Below are positions 16,168 through 25,179 of a stretch of DNA of 43,614 nucleotides, piece by piece. Below the pieces are notes generated by a model that saw only the letters and a program-made list of their open reading frames with translations, did no database searches and was not told where the DNA came from. The position numbers and the translations under genes are program-made. The stretch lies in assembly GCA_002385465.1 (NCBI GenBank), contig DGDN01000029.1, positions 392 through 44,005 of the forward strand, given 5' to 3'. Position 1 is the stretch's first letter; each line of letters starts with the position of its first letter. The DNA comes from Candidatus Fermentithermobacillaceae bacterium UBA3951. GTDB lineage: Bacteria; Bacillota; Sulfobacillia; Fermentithermobacillales; Fermentithermobacillaceae.

Positions 16168-17748
16168 TCAAGATTCCCGCCGCCTCCTGGAAAAGAGCGT
16201 TCTAAGCCTCGACTTCAAGGCGCCGAATACAATCGCGGTTTCATCGCTCCGGAAAACTGCCGACGCGAGGACATAGATGACTCCGGCGCCTGCTATGGAA
16301 ACTCCCCCCACGAGGGCATCTCTCAGAAGACTCCCCGTGCCCCTGGTAAAACCGGTGTAGTTGGCGATGAAGACCGCACCGAGGCCCATGACGGCAGAAG
16401 CTGCAAGGGCCTTCAGCACCGAAACAGCCAAGACTCGAAGGGGGAGACCGGGCAGCCTCTGTTTGAGCAGGTACAATCCCACGAGAGATCCTGCCGTCAC
16501 TGAGATTGAATTGGCAAGAGCCAATCCCGTGAGGCCGAGCGGGCCCACCAACATCGCATCAAGAGCGATGTTCAGGATTGCCGTGCCGACAGAGAGGGCC
16601 ACGGGCACACGGGTTTCCTGACTCGAGTAGAAAACGAACGTGACCACTGACTGTGCCGCCATGCCTGCTACGCCGGGCGCGTAGGCCCTTAAAGCGGCTG
16701 CTGTCAGAGAGGTATGCTCGGGCGTGAAGGCCCCTCGTTCGTACACGAGGCGGACTACAGGCTCCGCCAAGACCATAAGCCCGACTGCCGCGGGGATACA
16801 GACGAATTCCACAAAGCGGATGCCGTTTACAGCCTGACCGCTGAACCCCTCTTTATCTTCTTTTGCCCACATACCCGAAAGTGCCGGGAACAATACGGTG
16901 GTTACCGCGACCGCGAAAAAACCCAGTGGGAACTGCCTGAGCCTGTCGGCAAGGTTTAGGGCGGACACAGAACCTTCAGGCAGGCGAGAGGCCAGGTTCA
17001 GGTTGGCTAAAGCGTAGACTTGCGCGAAAATGCTGCCCATGATTATCGGCACGGCCATGAGGAGCACTTTCTTTGTGCTCTCATCTCGGCTGAGGGACAA
17101 AGAAGGCCAGGCCGGAGAACGCCTCCAAGCCGGGATGTGTAGGAAGAACGCAGCCAAATAGGCGAGCGGAAATCCTATGGCCAGAGACCTAACGCCCCAG
17201 ACCGGGCCAAAGAGCGATGCCGCGGCGATGATCACCATGTTCTGGAGGCTCGGGGCAAACGCAGGGATACCGAAGTTGCCGTAGGTGTTGAGCACGGACT
17301 TGCCGAACGCGCTCAGCAGGGGAAACAGCATGAAGGGGAGGAGCACCCGAGTAAGCAGGGTGGCGTTACGCAGCGTCTCTTCACCGAACCCGGGAGAAAG
17401 AAGCCGGACGACATAAGGAGCAGGGACCATGAGCAGTGCCGCCATCCCCAGCACCAGGAACGTTGAAAGAGTGACTATGGACGACGTCACTCTCTTGGCT
17501 CCGCTTCTATCGTCCTTGGCCACATAGGCGGACAGGACAGGCAAGAAAGTAGTGGATACGGGCCCCGACAAGATCGTTATCACCGATGTGATTTTCTCGG
17601 CAGCCACCTTGGCGTCAAGCTGTCCCGTGGCCCCAAAAAACATGGCGAATATCTGCTCGCGCGTGAGCCCTAGAATCTTCGATAGTATGTTGAGGACCAT
17701 CACCACGAAGGTTGCCTCAAAAACCCTTCTCCCGGTCGACAAGGGCAC
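16168..17748 (-). CDS. murJ: Lipid II flippase MurJ (MviN family)
   Basis: The 526-residue polytopic membrane protein belongs to the MviN/MurJ branch of the MOP superfamily. It has an N-terminal region with KILGLTREQIFAMFFGAT, many hydrophobic helices (about 14) and an Arg-rich cytoplasmic tail. MurJ flips lipid-linked peptidoglycan precursor across the membrane. GTG 17748 is adjacent to a GAGGGG run; an in-frame TTG at 17742 would be better spaced from that run, so the true start may be six bases downstream. It is the first gene of the minus-strand run and is divergent from the ABC exporter genes. A MurJ-like exopolysaccharide flippase is a less likely alternative. Confidence 0.88.
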   Translation of the reverse strand: MPLSTGRRVFEATFVVMVLNILSKILGLTREQIFAMFFGATGQLDAKVAAEKITSVITILSGPVSTTFLPVLSAYVAKDDRSGAKRVTSSIVTLSTFLVLGMAALLMVPAPYVVRLLSPGFGEETLRNATLLTRVLLPFMLFPLLSAFGKSVLNTYGNFGIPAFAPSLQNMVIIAAASLFGPVWGVRSLAIGFPLAYLAAFFLHIPAWRRSPAWPSLSLSRDESTKKVLLMAVPIIMGSIFAQVYALANLNLASRLPEGSVSALNLADRLRQFPLGFFAVAVTTVLFPALSGMWAKEDKEGFSGQAVNGIRFVEFVCIPAAVGLMVLAEPVVRLVYERGAFTPEHTSLTAAALRAYAPGVAGMAAQSVVTFVFYSSQETRVPVALSVGTAILNIALDAMLVGPLGLTGLALANSISVTAGSLVGLYLLKQRLPGLPLRVLAVSVLKALAASAVMGLGAVFIANYTGFTRGTGSLLRDALVGGVSIAGAGVIYVLASAVFRSDETAIVFGALKSRLRTLFSRRRRES

Positions 17749-17825
17749 CCCTCGATTCTCTTACGCCCATCTAAATGTTTACGACGCTGGGAAACTGGAG
17801 TCCTTTCTCAAGCGACACAAAACCC

Positions 17826-17855
17826 TTGTCTATCCCTTGCGACATGTGATAGTAT
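17826..17855 (+). promoter_or_regulatory. Candidate extended -10 promoter for the ABC exporter operon
   Basis: TTGTCT (17826-17831) is followed after 18 bp by TAGTAT (17850-17855), with the upstream TGA of an extended -10 element. A second possible -10, TATACT, overlaps at 17853-17858. Transcription would begin near 17862, leaving a leader of about 128 bases before ATG 17990. I see no clear structured element in that leader. The rest of the 241-bp gap shows no gene. Confidence 0.4.
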
Positions 17856-17989
17856 ACTGAACGGATGTGCGTACTCATAACTTTCTCGGGGGAGTTGAAA
17901 CCGTGCTCATCCGCGAGTAACCTCTAACATTCCTTCAAGATTGATTCCCGCAACTAAAGTCTTCTCTTAATCATTAAGGAGTATCTTTT

Positions 17990-19762
17990 ATGGCTAACTT
18001 AAGACGCTTGCTCGGCTACCTTCGACCTCATGCTGCCTTAGCCATCTTGGTAGTCATGATCATGTTTGTCGCCAGCTTGCTCGAGATATCTCCGGCGATG
18101 CTGGTGAGGAGGGTCCTCGACCAAGCTCTTCCCAAGAAAGATATGGGCTTGGTAGTCACCTTGTGCTTGTGGTACATAGGGGTCTACGCCCTGAGAGGCC
18201 TCACCAATTACGTCCAGTGGTACACATCCGAGCTCATGGGGCAGAAAGTCATATACGATTTGCGGCGCGCCATTCACAACCACCTCCAGACCCTCCCTCC
18301 CTCCTACTTCTCGGGCATGGGGACAGGGCAGGTGATGTCGCGCCTCACTTCCGACGTCGAGTCCATACAGAACTTCATCGGCTTCGGGGCCCTCCTGCTT
18401 GTCAATATGGTGATCATGTTCTTCATCGTAGCCACGTATCTGGCCACCTTAGACTGGCGGCTCACTCTCATGACCTGTGCCTCTTACCCCTTCCTCCTCA
18501 GGATGGTTTTCTGGTTTGACCGTAACATCCGTCCTGCGTGGAAGAAAGTGCGGGAAGTCACGGGCAAGCTCACCGAGATGCTTCAGGAAAACGTGGTGGG
18601 CATAAGGGTCGTAAAGGCCTTTGCCAGAGAGCCCCACCAGATAGAGCTGTTCCGTGAAAGGAACATGTCCCTCTACCAGGCAAACCTGGACCGCGCGGCT
18701 ATCGAAGCCAAAGCCCAGCCCGTCCTCGAGTTCCTATCCGGCCTGTCTACCATCTCCATGCTCGGCTACGGAGCGTTCCTCGTGATGTCGGGGCGCATCA
18801 CAGTAGGAGTGCTGTTCGCCTTCTACTCGCTTACGTGGAGCCTAATTTGGCCCATCAGGATGCTGGGATGGCTCGTGAACATGGCCGAGCAGGCGCTGGC
18901 CGCGGCTCCAAGGCTCTTCGAGCTGCTGGATGCCGTACCCTCGATAGCCAATAAGCCGGACGCGATAGTCCCGGACGAGATACGAGGCCATATCGTATTT
19001 GAGGACGTGAGCTTCACTTTCCCGGGAGACTCCAGGGAAGCGCTCAAAGATGTGAACCTTGAGATACTCCCGGGTGAGACGGTGGCCATCGTAGGCGGCA
19101 CCGGTTCGGGCAAGTCAACCCTCGTCAACCTGATACCCAGGTTCTTGGACCCTACCGGCGGGCGCATCACCCTCGACGGGGTTGACTTGAGGGATTTGGA
19201 CCTAAAGACCCTCCGCAAGGGGATCGGGCTCGTGCTCCAGGACAATTTCCTCTTTTCCGCAACGGTAAGGGAGAATATCGCTCTGGGGCGGCCGGATGCT
19301 GGCGATGAGGAGATCGAGAAAGCGGCCCGTCTGGCTCAAGCGGCCGAGTTTATCGAGGAACTGCCGCGCAGGTACGAGACACCGGTGGGTGAGAGAGGTA
19401 TCGGCCTTTCGGGAGGACAGAAACAGCGCATCGCCCTAGCAAGGGCCCTCTTGGTAGACCCCAAGATCTTGATCCTTGACGAGGCTACCTCAAGCGTGGA
19501 CACCGAAACCGAGCACCTCATCCAGGAAGGCCTTATGGAAGTGATGCGCGGGCGGACTTCCATCGTCATAGCCAAGCGCTTGTCCACGGTCCGAGGAGCA
19601 GACAAAATCGTGATCATGGACCAAGGCAGGATTACAAAGGTGGGCACTCACGAAGAACTCCTGGCCGAAGAAGGGTTCTACAGGAGGCTCTTCGAGAGCC
19701 AGTTCGCAGACGAGGATGTGGTAAAAGCCCTTGAGATGGAGCTCGGAAAGGAGGGTTTCTGA
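17990..19762 (+). CDS. ABC exporter subunit 1 (degenerate ATPase half)
   Basis: The 590-residue half-transporter has a six-helix type IV exporter membrane domain (about 15-310) and an ATPase domain. Walker A is GGTGSGKST (369-377), the signature is LSGGQ (473-477) and Walker B is ILILDE (493-498). The H-loop residue is Lys529 (IVIAKRLSTV) where His is near-invariant; the codon is AAG at 19574-19576. Together with the altered signature of its partner this predicts one degenerate ATP site, as in heterodimeric exporters such as TM287/288 and BmrCD. An AAGGAG site lies eight bases before ATG 17990. The stop and the next start share one base. Substrate unknown: drugs, lipids or peptides are all possible. 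Confidence 0.93.
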   Translation: MANLRRLLGYLRPHAALAILVVMIMFVASLLEISPAMLVRRVLDQALPKKDMGLVVTLCLWYIGVYALRGLTNYVQWYTSELMGQKVIYDLRRAIHNHLQTLPPSYFSGMGTGQVMSRLTSDVESIQNFIGFGALLLVNMVIMFFIVATYLATLDWRLTLMTCASYPFLLRMVFWFDRNIRPAWKKVREVTGKLTEMLQENVVGIRVVKAFAREPHQIELFRERNMSLYQANLDRAAIEAKAQPVLEFLSGLSTISMLGYGAFLVMSGRITVGVLFAFYSLTWSLIWPIRMLGWLVNMAEQALAAAPRLFELLDAVPSIANKPDAIVPDEIRGHIVFEDVSFTFPGDSREALKDVNLEILPGETVAIVGGTGSGKSTLVNLIPRFLDPTGGRITLDGVDLRDLDLKTLRKGIGLVLQDNFLFSATVRENIALGRPDAGDEEIEKAARLAQAAEFIEELPRRYETPVGERGIGLSGGQKQRIALARALLVDPKILILDEATSSVDTETEHLIQEGLMEVMRGRTSIVIAKRLSTVRGADKIVIMDQGRITKVGTHEELLAEEGFYRRLFESQFADEDVVKALEMELGKEGF

Positions 19763-21615
19763 TGTCGGAATACGATCTCGACCTCGAGGAGGACGTAGAA
19801 GAACGACCCTTCAACAAAGAGCATTTCGCGCGCATCCTTAGCTACGCGCGGCCCTACCCCAAGACGGTGGCCCTGGCTACCGCTTTGACTCTTACGGGCA
19901 TTATCATAGGCCTCGTAGAGCCTCTCATGTTTAGGGCCGCCCTCGACCAGGGCATTCATACGGGAGACTGGCGGGTCTTGGGCGCCATCTTGTCGGGGAT
20001 CCTGGGCCTCCGAGTGCTTTCGCTACTAGTCTCCAGGGCGCAGATAAAGACGACCAACTACCTGGGACAAAAAGTGCTCTTCGACCTCAGGCAGGGGCTC
20101 TTTGAGCATGTTGAACACCTGCCCTTTTCGTTTTTTGACCGGAGACCGGCGGGCAAAATCATTTCGAGGATAACGAACGATGTCAACCATATAGGCAACC
20201 TGGCGGCATCGGGCGTGATCAACGTGGTAAGCCAAATGGTGTCCTTGGTGGGCATCATCGTCATAATGATGTCGTTGCACTGGAGAATGGCTGCTCTATC
20301 TTTCACCACCATCCCCTTCCTGGCTTTGGTCCTCACGAAACTCAGGTGGGCCTTGCAGAGCGCCTGGGGTGACACGAGGAAAGCGGTGGCGGATATAAAC
20401 GCCCATCTAAACGAAACCATTCAGGGCCTCCAGGTAATCCAGGCATTCGGTCGTGAGGATACAAACAGCGCCAAATTCGACCGCTCAAACCGCAAGTTCT
20501 TCGGCGCCTACATGCGTGCCATCCGGCTGGACCAGGCCTTCTGGCCGCTTGCAGACCTGGTGGGCGCCGCGGGGACATGCATCGTTATATGGTACGGTGC
20601 CAAGGAATACCTGGCGGGAAGGGTTACTCTGGGACTCATGCTTGCCTTCACCAACTATCTCGGCAAGTTCTGGGCCCCCATAAGCACTTTTTCGAGAGTC
20701 TGGAGCCAGATCTTGTCGGCCATGGCATCCGCCGAAAGGGTGTTTGGGATCCTGGACCTTAAGACCGAGATGGCGGAAAGCAAAGAGATTGTGGAGAGAG
20801 GGGTTTTAGAGCCCGTGGAGGCGGAGACCATGCCCCCCATTGAAGGCAAGGTGGAGTTCGACCACGTGACCTTCGGATACCGGGCAAAAGAACCCGTGCT
20901 GCACGATGTGAGTTTCACGGTTGAGCCCGGGGAAACCATAGCCTTGGTCGGCCCCACCGGCGCAGGCAAGACCACCATCATAAACCTACTGGCCCGGTTC
21001 TACCTGCCCACTGAGGGCAAGATCCTGGTCGACGGTCGCGACCTCATGACGGTGGACCTCGAGTCATACAGGAAGCAGATCGGTATGGTCCTTCAGGATA
21101 CCTTCATTTTCTCGGGGACAATCATGGATAACCTCCGCTTCGGCAAGCTCGACGCAACCCAGGAAGAGATCGACCGCGCCGTGGAAGCCGCCTGCGCCAA
21201 AGAGTTCATTGAAAACATGCCGGGCGGGTTCGAGGCCGAGGTCAAGGAACGGGGGACCAACCTCTCCAGCGGGCAGAGGCAGCTCCTGGCGTTCGCCAGG
21301 GCCATCTTGGCAAACCCCAGGATCCTTATCCTGGACGAAGCCACATCCAGCGTGGATCCGGAAACCGAAAGACTCATCCAGCAGGCGATGAAGGTCCTCC
21401 TCAAAGGACGCACGTCGTTCATCATCGCCCACAGGTTGTCGACCGTAAGGGCGGCAGACCGTATCATGGTCATCGAAGACGGTAAGATAGCCGAAGAGGG
21501 GACCCACGACGAACTGGTGCAAACCAAAGGCAAGTACACTTCCCTCTATGAGGCACAGTTCAAGTCACAAGAACATCGCCTCACGACGGAAACATCCGGG
21601 GGGCACTCAACCTAA
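19762..21615 (+). CDS. ABC exporter subunit 2
   Basis: The 617-residue half-transporter has an acidic N-terminal extension of about 20 residues, a six-helix membrane domain (about 30-320) and an ATPase domain. Walker A is GPTGAGKTT (397-405), the signature is LSSGQ (501-505, second G replaced by S), Walker B is ILILDE (521-526) and the H-loop His557 is intact. Its Walker motifs paired with the canonical LSGGQ of subunit 1 would make the active site. Its LSSGQ faces the Lys-containing half of subunit 1. TGATG overlap with the previous gene indicates tight translational coupling. The end overlaps the convergent HD-domain gene by four bases. Confidence 0.93.
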   Translation: MSEYDLDLEEDVEERPFNKEHFARILSYARPYPKTVALATALTLTGIIIGLVEPLMFRAALDQGIHTGDWRVLGAILSGILGLRVLSLLVSRAQIKTTNYLGQKVLFDLRQGLFEHVEHLPFSFFDRRPAGKIISRITNDVNHIGNLAASGVINVVSQMVSLVGIIVIMMSLHWRMAALSFTTIPFLALVLTKLRWALQSAWGDTRKAVADINAHLNETIQGLQVIQAFGREDTNSAKFDRSNRKFFGAYMRAIRLDQAFWPLADLVGAAGTCIVIWYGAKEYLAGRVTLGLMLAFTNYLGKFWAPISTFSRVWSQILSAMASAERVFGILDLKTEMAESKEIVERGVLEPVEAETMPPIEGKVEFDHVTFGYRAKEPVLHDVSFTVEPGETIALVGPTGAGKTTIINLLARFYLPTEGKILVDGRDLMTVDLESYRKQIGMVLQDTFIFSGTIMDNLRFGKLDATQEEIDRAVEAACAKEFIENMPGGFEAEVKERGTNLSSGQRQLLAFARAILANPRILILDEATSSVDPETERLIQQAMKVLLKGRTSFIIAHRLSTVRAADRIMVIEDGKIAEEGTHDELVQTKGKYTSLYEAQFKSQEHRLTTETSGGHST

Positions 21616-22292
21616 AGCAGCTGCACGTTGTTGATGGTGAGCTCGAAACGGGTGTCCAAGAACTCGGCCGCCCGCTTGCAAGCGAGCATCCTTGTAAGGA
21701 ATATCTCGAAGTATTCCATTACGGGCGATATTTCGGTGTCGACATCGAGCTTCAGGGTAATCACCCTTGACTCGGGGTTGACATCCACAAATGACCTGGT
21801 CGCTGCGTAGTTCACTCTGTCGTGCACGTCGAACTTGGTGATGTCCGGGTTCCTTACCCTGCTCCGGTGAACGTCTGACTTGTCGGCGATGATCAACGCC
21901 GCCGATACCGGCGACACCGCAACACAAGTCTCTTCCGGATCATGGCTGCCTATTGCGGCCATCACGACGGCTACCTCGGCAGGGTCCATCCCCATCTCGG
22001 AGAGTATCCGCTCCACGAGAACGGCTCCTACCTGGGCGTGGAAGTAGCGGGAAACCACATTCCCCATGTCGTGGGTATACCCTGCTATGGCAGCAAGTTC
22101 CTGGTCCCTCTCTGAGTATCCAAGCCTCTCCAGCAGGTTCCTTGCTATGGCCGCCACTATTGACGCATGTCTCACCCCGTGATCGGTATACCCGAGCGCT
22201 TCCGTGGTGTCGTTGCCTCCGTCTATGTAGGCCTTAACATACGGGTTAAGCTTTACGTCCCGAAGTGTCACAACTCTCGTTACTTTATCCAC
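21612..22292 (-). CDS. HD-domain phosphohydrolase
   Basis: The 226-residue protein carries the HD metal-site pattern: His38 in TDHGVRH, His74-Asp75 in YTHDMGN and an Asp in IIADKSD (near 155). The C-terminal third (about 170-226) matches no fold I recognise and contains alternating hydrophobic beta-like segments. HD proteins of this size hydrolyse nucleotides or cyclic nucleotides; the substrate is unknown. GTG 22292 lies inside the end of the phosphoribosyltransferase gene (13-base overlap), implying coupled translation and a shared role in nucleotide handling. Confidence 0.88.
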   Translation of the reverse strand: MDKVTRVVTLRDVKLNPYVKAYIDGGNDTTEALGYTDHGVRHASIVAAIARNLLERLGYSERDQELAAIAGYTHDMGNVVSRYFHAQVGAVLVERILSEMGMDPAEVAVVMAAIGSHDPEETCVAVSPVSAALIIADKSDVHRSRVRNPDITKFDVHDRVNYAATRSFVDVNPESRVITLKLDVDTEISPVMEYFEIFLTRMLACKRAAEFLDTRFELTINNVQLL

Positions 22293-22825
22293 CGGTCCAT
22301 CATCTCCAAAGAGTCCAGATACTCACTGTACGAGGGATTCAAGATAAACCGCCCGCGAGAGAGTATCTCGTAGTCCCAAGGGAACATTATATGACCGGAG
22401 GTCTCGAAGCCGTACCAGCTGGGTTTCCAGCTGTCATCCCTCGCCCACAAACTGGCGGTTTTCACGGCCCGCGCCTTTTTTCTCGCGCACTCAATGGAAG
22501 CAATGCGCATGGTCTCGCCGGTGAGGACCATCTCGTCGACGACGAGCACCCTTTGTCCCGCCACTTTGTCTGAGACGGTCGTGAGCAGTCTGGGACGGTC
22601 GCTCACGATCTCGCCCCTGTGCCTCCTGGAGACCACACATGACAAGACCTCGATCCTGAGGAGTGAAGCTATTATGGCAGCCGGGATTAGCCCTCCCTTC
22701 GCTATGCCCACAACGACCTCAGGTCCAAAGCTCCTATCCGCCGCCAGGGCGATCCCGCGGCAGACTTCGTCAACTTCCTCCCAGGACATCTTATAGGCCT
22801 GTTCCAAAATATACTTGACTTCCAT
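22280..22825 (-). CDS. Phosphoribosyltransferase (type I, hypoxanthine/xanthine-like)
   Basis: The 181-residue protein has a type I PRTase fold with VVVGIAKGGLIPAAIIASLL near 37-56 and a PRPP loop VLVVDEMVLTGET at 93-105. That loop is a variant of the usual D-D-x-x-x-T-G-x-T. It resembles archaeal and bacterial xanthine/hypoxanthine-type enzymes, but the base specificity cannot be read from the sequence. It is distinct from the apt gene at 9840-10376. ATG 22825 has GAGGG nine bases upstream, and a candidate extended -10 promoter lies upstream. The downstream HD gene overlaps its end. Confidence 0.85.
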   Translation of the reverse strand: MEVKYILEQAYKMSWEEVDEVCRGIALAADRSFGPEVVVGIAKGGLIPAAIIASLLRIEVLSCVVSRRHRGEIVSDRPRLLTTVSDKVAGQRVLVVDEMVLTGETMRIASIECARKKARAVKTASLWARDDSWKPSWYGFETSGHIMFPWDYEILSRGRFILNPSYSEYLDSLEMMDRWIK

Positions 22826-22858
22826 AGGTCCGCACCCTCAAATCAAACGGCTCCGGCG

Positions 22859-22887
22859 AACATAGCACAAAAAGCACGCTTTCTAGA
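22859..22887 (-). promoter_or_regulatory. Candidate extended -10 promoter for the PRTase-HD operon
   Basis: On the minus strand TGCTATGTT (22867-22859) gives an extended -10 element. A weak -35 (TCTAGA, 22887-22882) lies 17 bp upstream. The transcript would begin about 27 bases before ATG 22825. Confidence 0.35.
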
Positions 22888-22980
22888 AATTCCCGCTTTT
22901 TCGGCAAGATCCTGCAGCGGAAGCAGGAAAGTCTTCGCCCAACCGAGAATCGTCCCGTCAAGGAAAGGAGGTGGTGCTGA

Positions 22981-23040
22981 GTGTCTTCAAGTAGACGTCT
23001 TCTCGGCGCCTCCAATCCCAGCGGGAGGACCGCCGGGTAA
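22981..23040 (+). CDS. Tiny open frame with strong ribosome site (19 residues), not recognised
   Basis: GTG 22981 to TAA 23040 encodes 19 residues that include SSSRRLLGASNPSGR. The ribosome site AAAGGAGG ends nine bases before the GTG and is among the strongest in the window. A small hairpin (TCCTGC 22910-22915 with GCAGGA 22923-22928) lies upstream and a GC-rich hairpin follows nine bases after the stop. A weak candidate promoter, TTGACT (22815-22820) with TCAAAT (22838-22843) at 17 bp, lies on the same strand inside the start of the neighbouring minus-strand gene. The frame is embedded between two minus-strand genes and has no plus-strand gene downstream, so it is not an ordinary leader peptide. 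I do not recognise the peptide. Confidence 0.45.
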   Translation: MSSSRRLLGASNPSGRTAG

Positions 23041-23048
23041 GGCCATTA

Positions 23049-23070
23049 AGCCCCCGGACCCCCGGGGGCT
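23049..23070. terminator. GC-rich hairpin between the tiny plus-strand frame and typA
   Basis: AGCCCCCGG (23049-23057) pairs with CCGGGGGCT (23062-23070) around a four-base loop, a nine-bp stem. On the plus strand it follows the 19-codon frame and precedes a T-rich stretch (about 23090-23105). On the minus strand it follows typA. Neither side has an immediate run of T's, so termination may be imperfect or bidirectional. Confidence 0.6.
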
Positions 23071-23106
23071 CCTTACTGTCCGTTACCCTATCTTTCTTTT
23101 TCTCGC

Positions 23107-24993
23107 TCACGCCTCTTCGTCAGGTTCCTGGCCCCTGTCCTTGCTCGCCCGGTGCCGCTCGTTCCGGTCCAGTATGATCTTTCGTAGCCTAAGCGCATCG
23201 GGCGTGACCTCGACAAGTTCATCTTCTCTTATCCACTGGATAGCATCTTCCAGACTCATGACCCGCTTGGGCGTGAGCCTCAATGTTTCCTCGGCAGTGC
23301 TCGCCCGCATGTTAGTAAGATGCTTCTTCTTGCACACATTGATGTCCAGATCCCGGTTTCGGGAGTTCTGCCCCACGATCTGTCCTCCGTAGACCTCCTC
23401 GCCGGGCCCGACAAACAATATCCCTCTCTCCTGGGCATTGTGGAGAGCGTAGGTGGTTGTCGTCCCGGTCTCCCAGGAGATCATGGCTCCCTCGCGCCGC
23501 GAGTGTATTTCGCCGGAGTATTCTCCGTATGAATCAAAAACCCGGTGCATAATGCCTGTTCCTTTGGTGATGGTCAAGAACACCGGCCGAAACCCCATGA
23601 GACCTCTCGTCGGCGCGCGAAAAGTGAGGCGCACCCTCCCCGATGTATCCGGGTGCATCTCCGCCACCTCCGCGCGCCTGGGCCCCAGTTCCTCCATGAC
23701 CCGGCCCATGTACTCCTCAGGGATGTCCAAGGACAATATTTCGTAAGGTTCCAATTTTTGAGCCCCGGCGCCTTTCAGGATGACTTCCGGTTTGGAAATG
23801 CCCATTTCATACCCTTCTCGCCTCATGGTCTCTATGAGGATGCCGAGGTGGAGCTCACCTCTACCGCTTACTTCGAACTCGTCGGGGTTCGCCGTCGCCT
23901 CCACCTTGAGGCTCGGGTCCTTGCGTGCTTCCCTGTAGAGGCGCTCCCTGAGGTGCCTTGATGTAAGGTAGACGCCGCTCTTCCCTGCAAACGGGCTGTC
24001 GTTCACCCTGAAAGTGACCATCATGGTCGGTTCGTCGACCTTAATGGGAGGCAATGGCTCCGGATATATGGGGTCGGCGATGGTCTCACCTATGGACACA
24101 TCGTCTATGCCCGAGACTGCCGCAATATCGCCTGCGCGGGCCTCGCTCACTTCCATCCGCTCAAGGCCCCGAAAAACCCACAGGCCTGATATCTGGCCGG
24201 GAGTTACCTGTCCGTCAAGGCGGCACAGGGCAATATGCCGGCCTTTCCGTAAGGCGCCCGATTCCACCCGACCGATGGCTATCCTTCCGATATAGTCGTC
24301 ATAAGAAAGCGTGCTCACCATCATCCGGAGGGGGCTTTCTGCATCACACGACGGCGCCGGCACGTGATCGATAATGGCGTCCAGTACCGGAGATATGGTG
24401 AACCTAAAACTCGAACGATCGCCGGAAACCGTGTAGGAGAGGGCTGTCTCCAAATCGGTCGTCGCGAAACCGGCCCTGGCATCGGTGTACACAACCGGGA
24501 AATCCACATCGTCGTCGCCGGCTCCCAGGTCAATAAGGAGGTCAAAGACTTCTTCGTAGATTTCCCCCACCCGCGCGTCCCTCCGGTCGATCTTGTTGAT
24601 CACAAGCACGAGCTTTAGGCGGTGCTCAAGGGCTTTCTGGACTACAAACCGGGTCTGAGGCATGGGACCATCCAGGGCGTCGACCAGGAGAAGGGCCCCG
24701 TCTACCATGCCGAGGATCCTCTCCACCTCACCTCCGAAATCGGCGTGCCCCGGCGTGTCCACAATGTTGATCTTTGTACCTCTATAGCGAACCGAAGTGT
24801 TCTTCGCCAGTATGGTGATGCCCCGTTCCCTTTCGAGGGCTGTTGAATCCATAACACGCTCAGGGTGGAGCCTCTTTTCTCCAAAGGCGCCCGTCTCACG
24901 GAGAAGGGCGTCAACGAGAGTGGTCTTTCCGTGGTCAACATGGGCGATAACCGCTACATTGCGGATTTCCCCGGCCTTTTCATATTGGGACAT
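23107..24993 (-). CDS. typA: Translational GTPase TypA/BipA
   Basis: The 628-residue ribosome-associated GTPase has the P-loop AHVDHGKTT (17-25), switch II DTPGH (79-83) and the guanine motif NKID near 130. The EF-G-like domains and the BipA-specific C-terminal region (MISWETGTTTTYALHNAQER, GQIVGQNSRNRDLDINVCKK) follow. It assists ribosome assembly and stress adaptation. ATG 24993 is preceded by an AAAGGA site about ten bases away. It is divergent from the phospholipase-like gene, and the GC-rich hairpin lies downstream. Confidence 0.97.
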   Translation of the reverse strand: MSQYEKAGEIRNVAVIAHVDHGKTTLVDALLRETGAFGEKRLHPERVMDSTALERERGITILAKNTSVRYRGTKINIVDTPGHADFGGEVERILGMVDGALLLVDALDGPMPQTRFVVQKALEHRLKLVLVINKIDRRDARVGEIYEEVFDLLIDLGAGDDDVDFPVVYTDARAGFATTDLETALSYTVSGDRSSFRFTISPVLDAIIDHVPAPSCDAESPLRMMVSTLSYDDYIGRIAIGRVESGALRKGRHIALCRLDGQVTPGQISGLWVFRGLERMEVSEARAGDIAAVSGIDDVSIGETIADPIYPEPLPPIKVDEPTMMVTFRVNDSPFAGKSGVYLTSRHLRERLYREARKDPSLKVEATANPDEFEVSGRGELHLGILIETMRREGYEMGISKPEVILKGAGAQKLEPYEILSLDIPEEYMGRVMEELGPRRAEVAEMHPDTSGRVRLTFRAPTRGLMGFRPVFLTITKGTGIMHRVFDSYGEYSGEIHSRREGAMISWETGTTTTYALHNAQERGILFVGPGEEVYGGQIVGQNSRNRDLDINVCKKKHLTNMRASTAEETLRLTPKRVMSLEDAIQWIREDELVEVTPDALRLRKIILDRNERHRASKDRGQEPDEEA

Positions 24994-25179
24994 GTCCTAC
25001 CGGTCCTTTCGGTCTCAAGCCGCTTTGAGCATAGCTTCTCATGGAATATCGAGGATTCATTATATCAGGATCCGGAGACAACCCGTGAAATTCTCGCCCT
25101 CTCGCCCTTTGCGTGCTTACACGAGTACCGAAGGGTGCTACAATGGATGCGTTTATACGGCGGAAGACGGAGGGGACTC

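Noticed and set aside
25025..25066. Promoter for the phospholipase-like gene (TTGAGC or TTCTCA with TATATC), and a sigma-G reading (GGAATA, CATTATA)
   Set aside because: Spacings of 30, 18 and 9 bp do not give a convincing fit for either sigma class.
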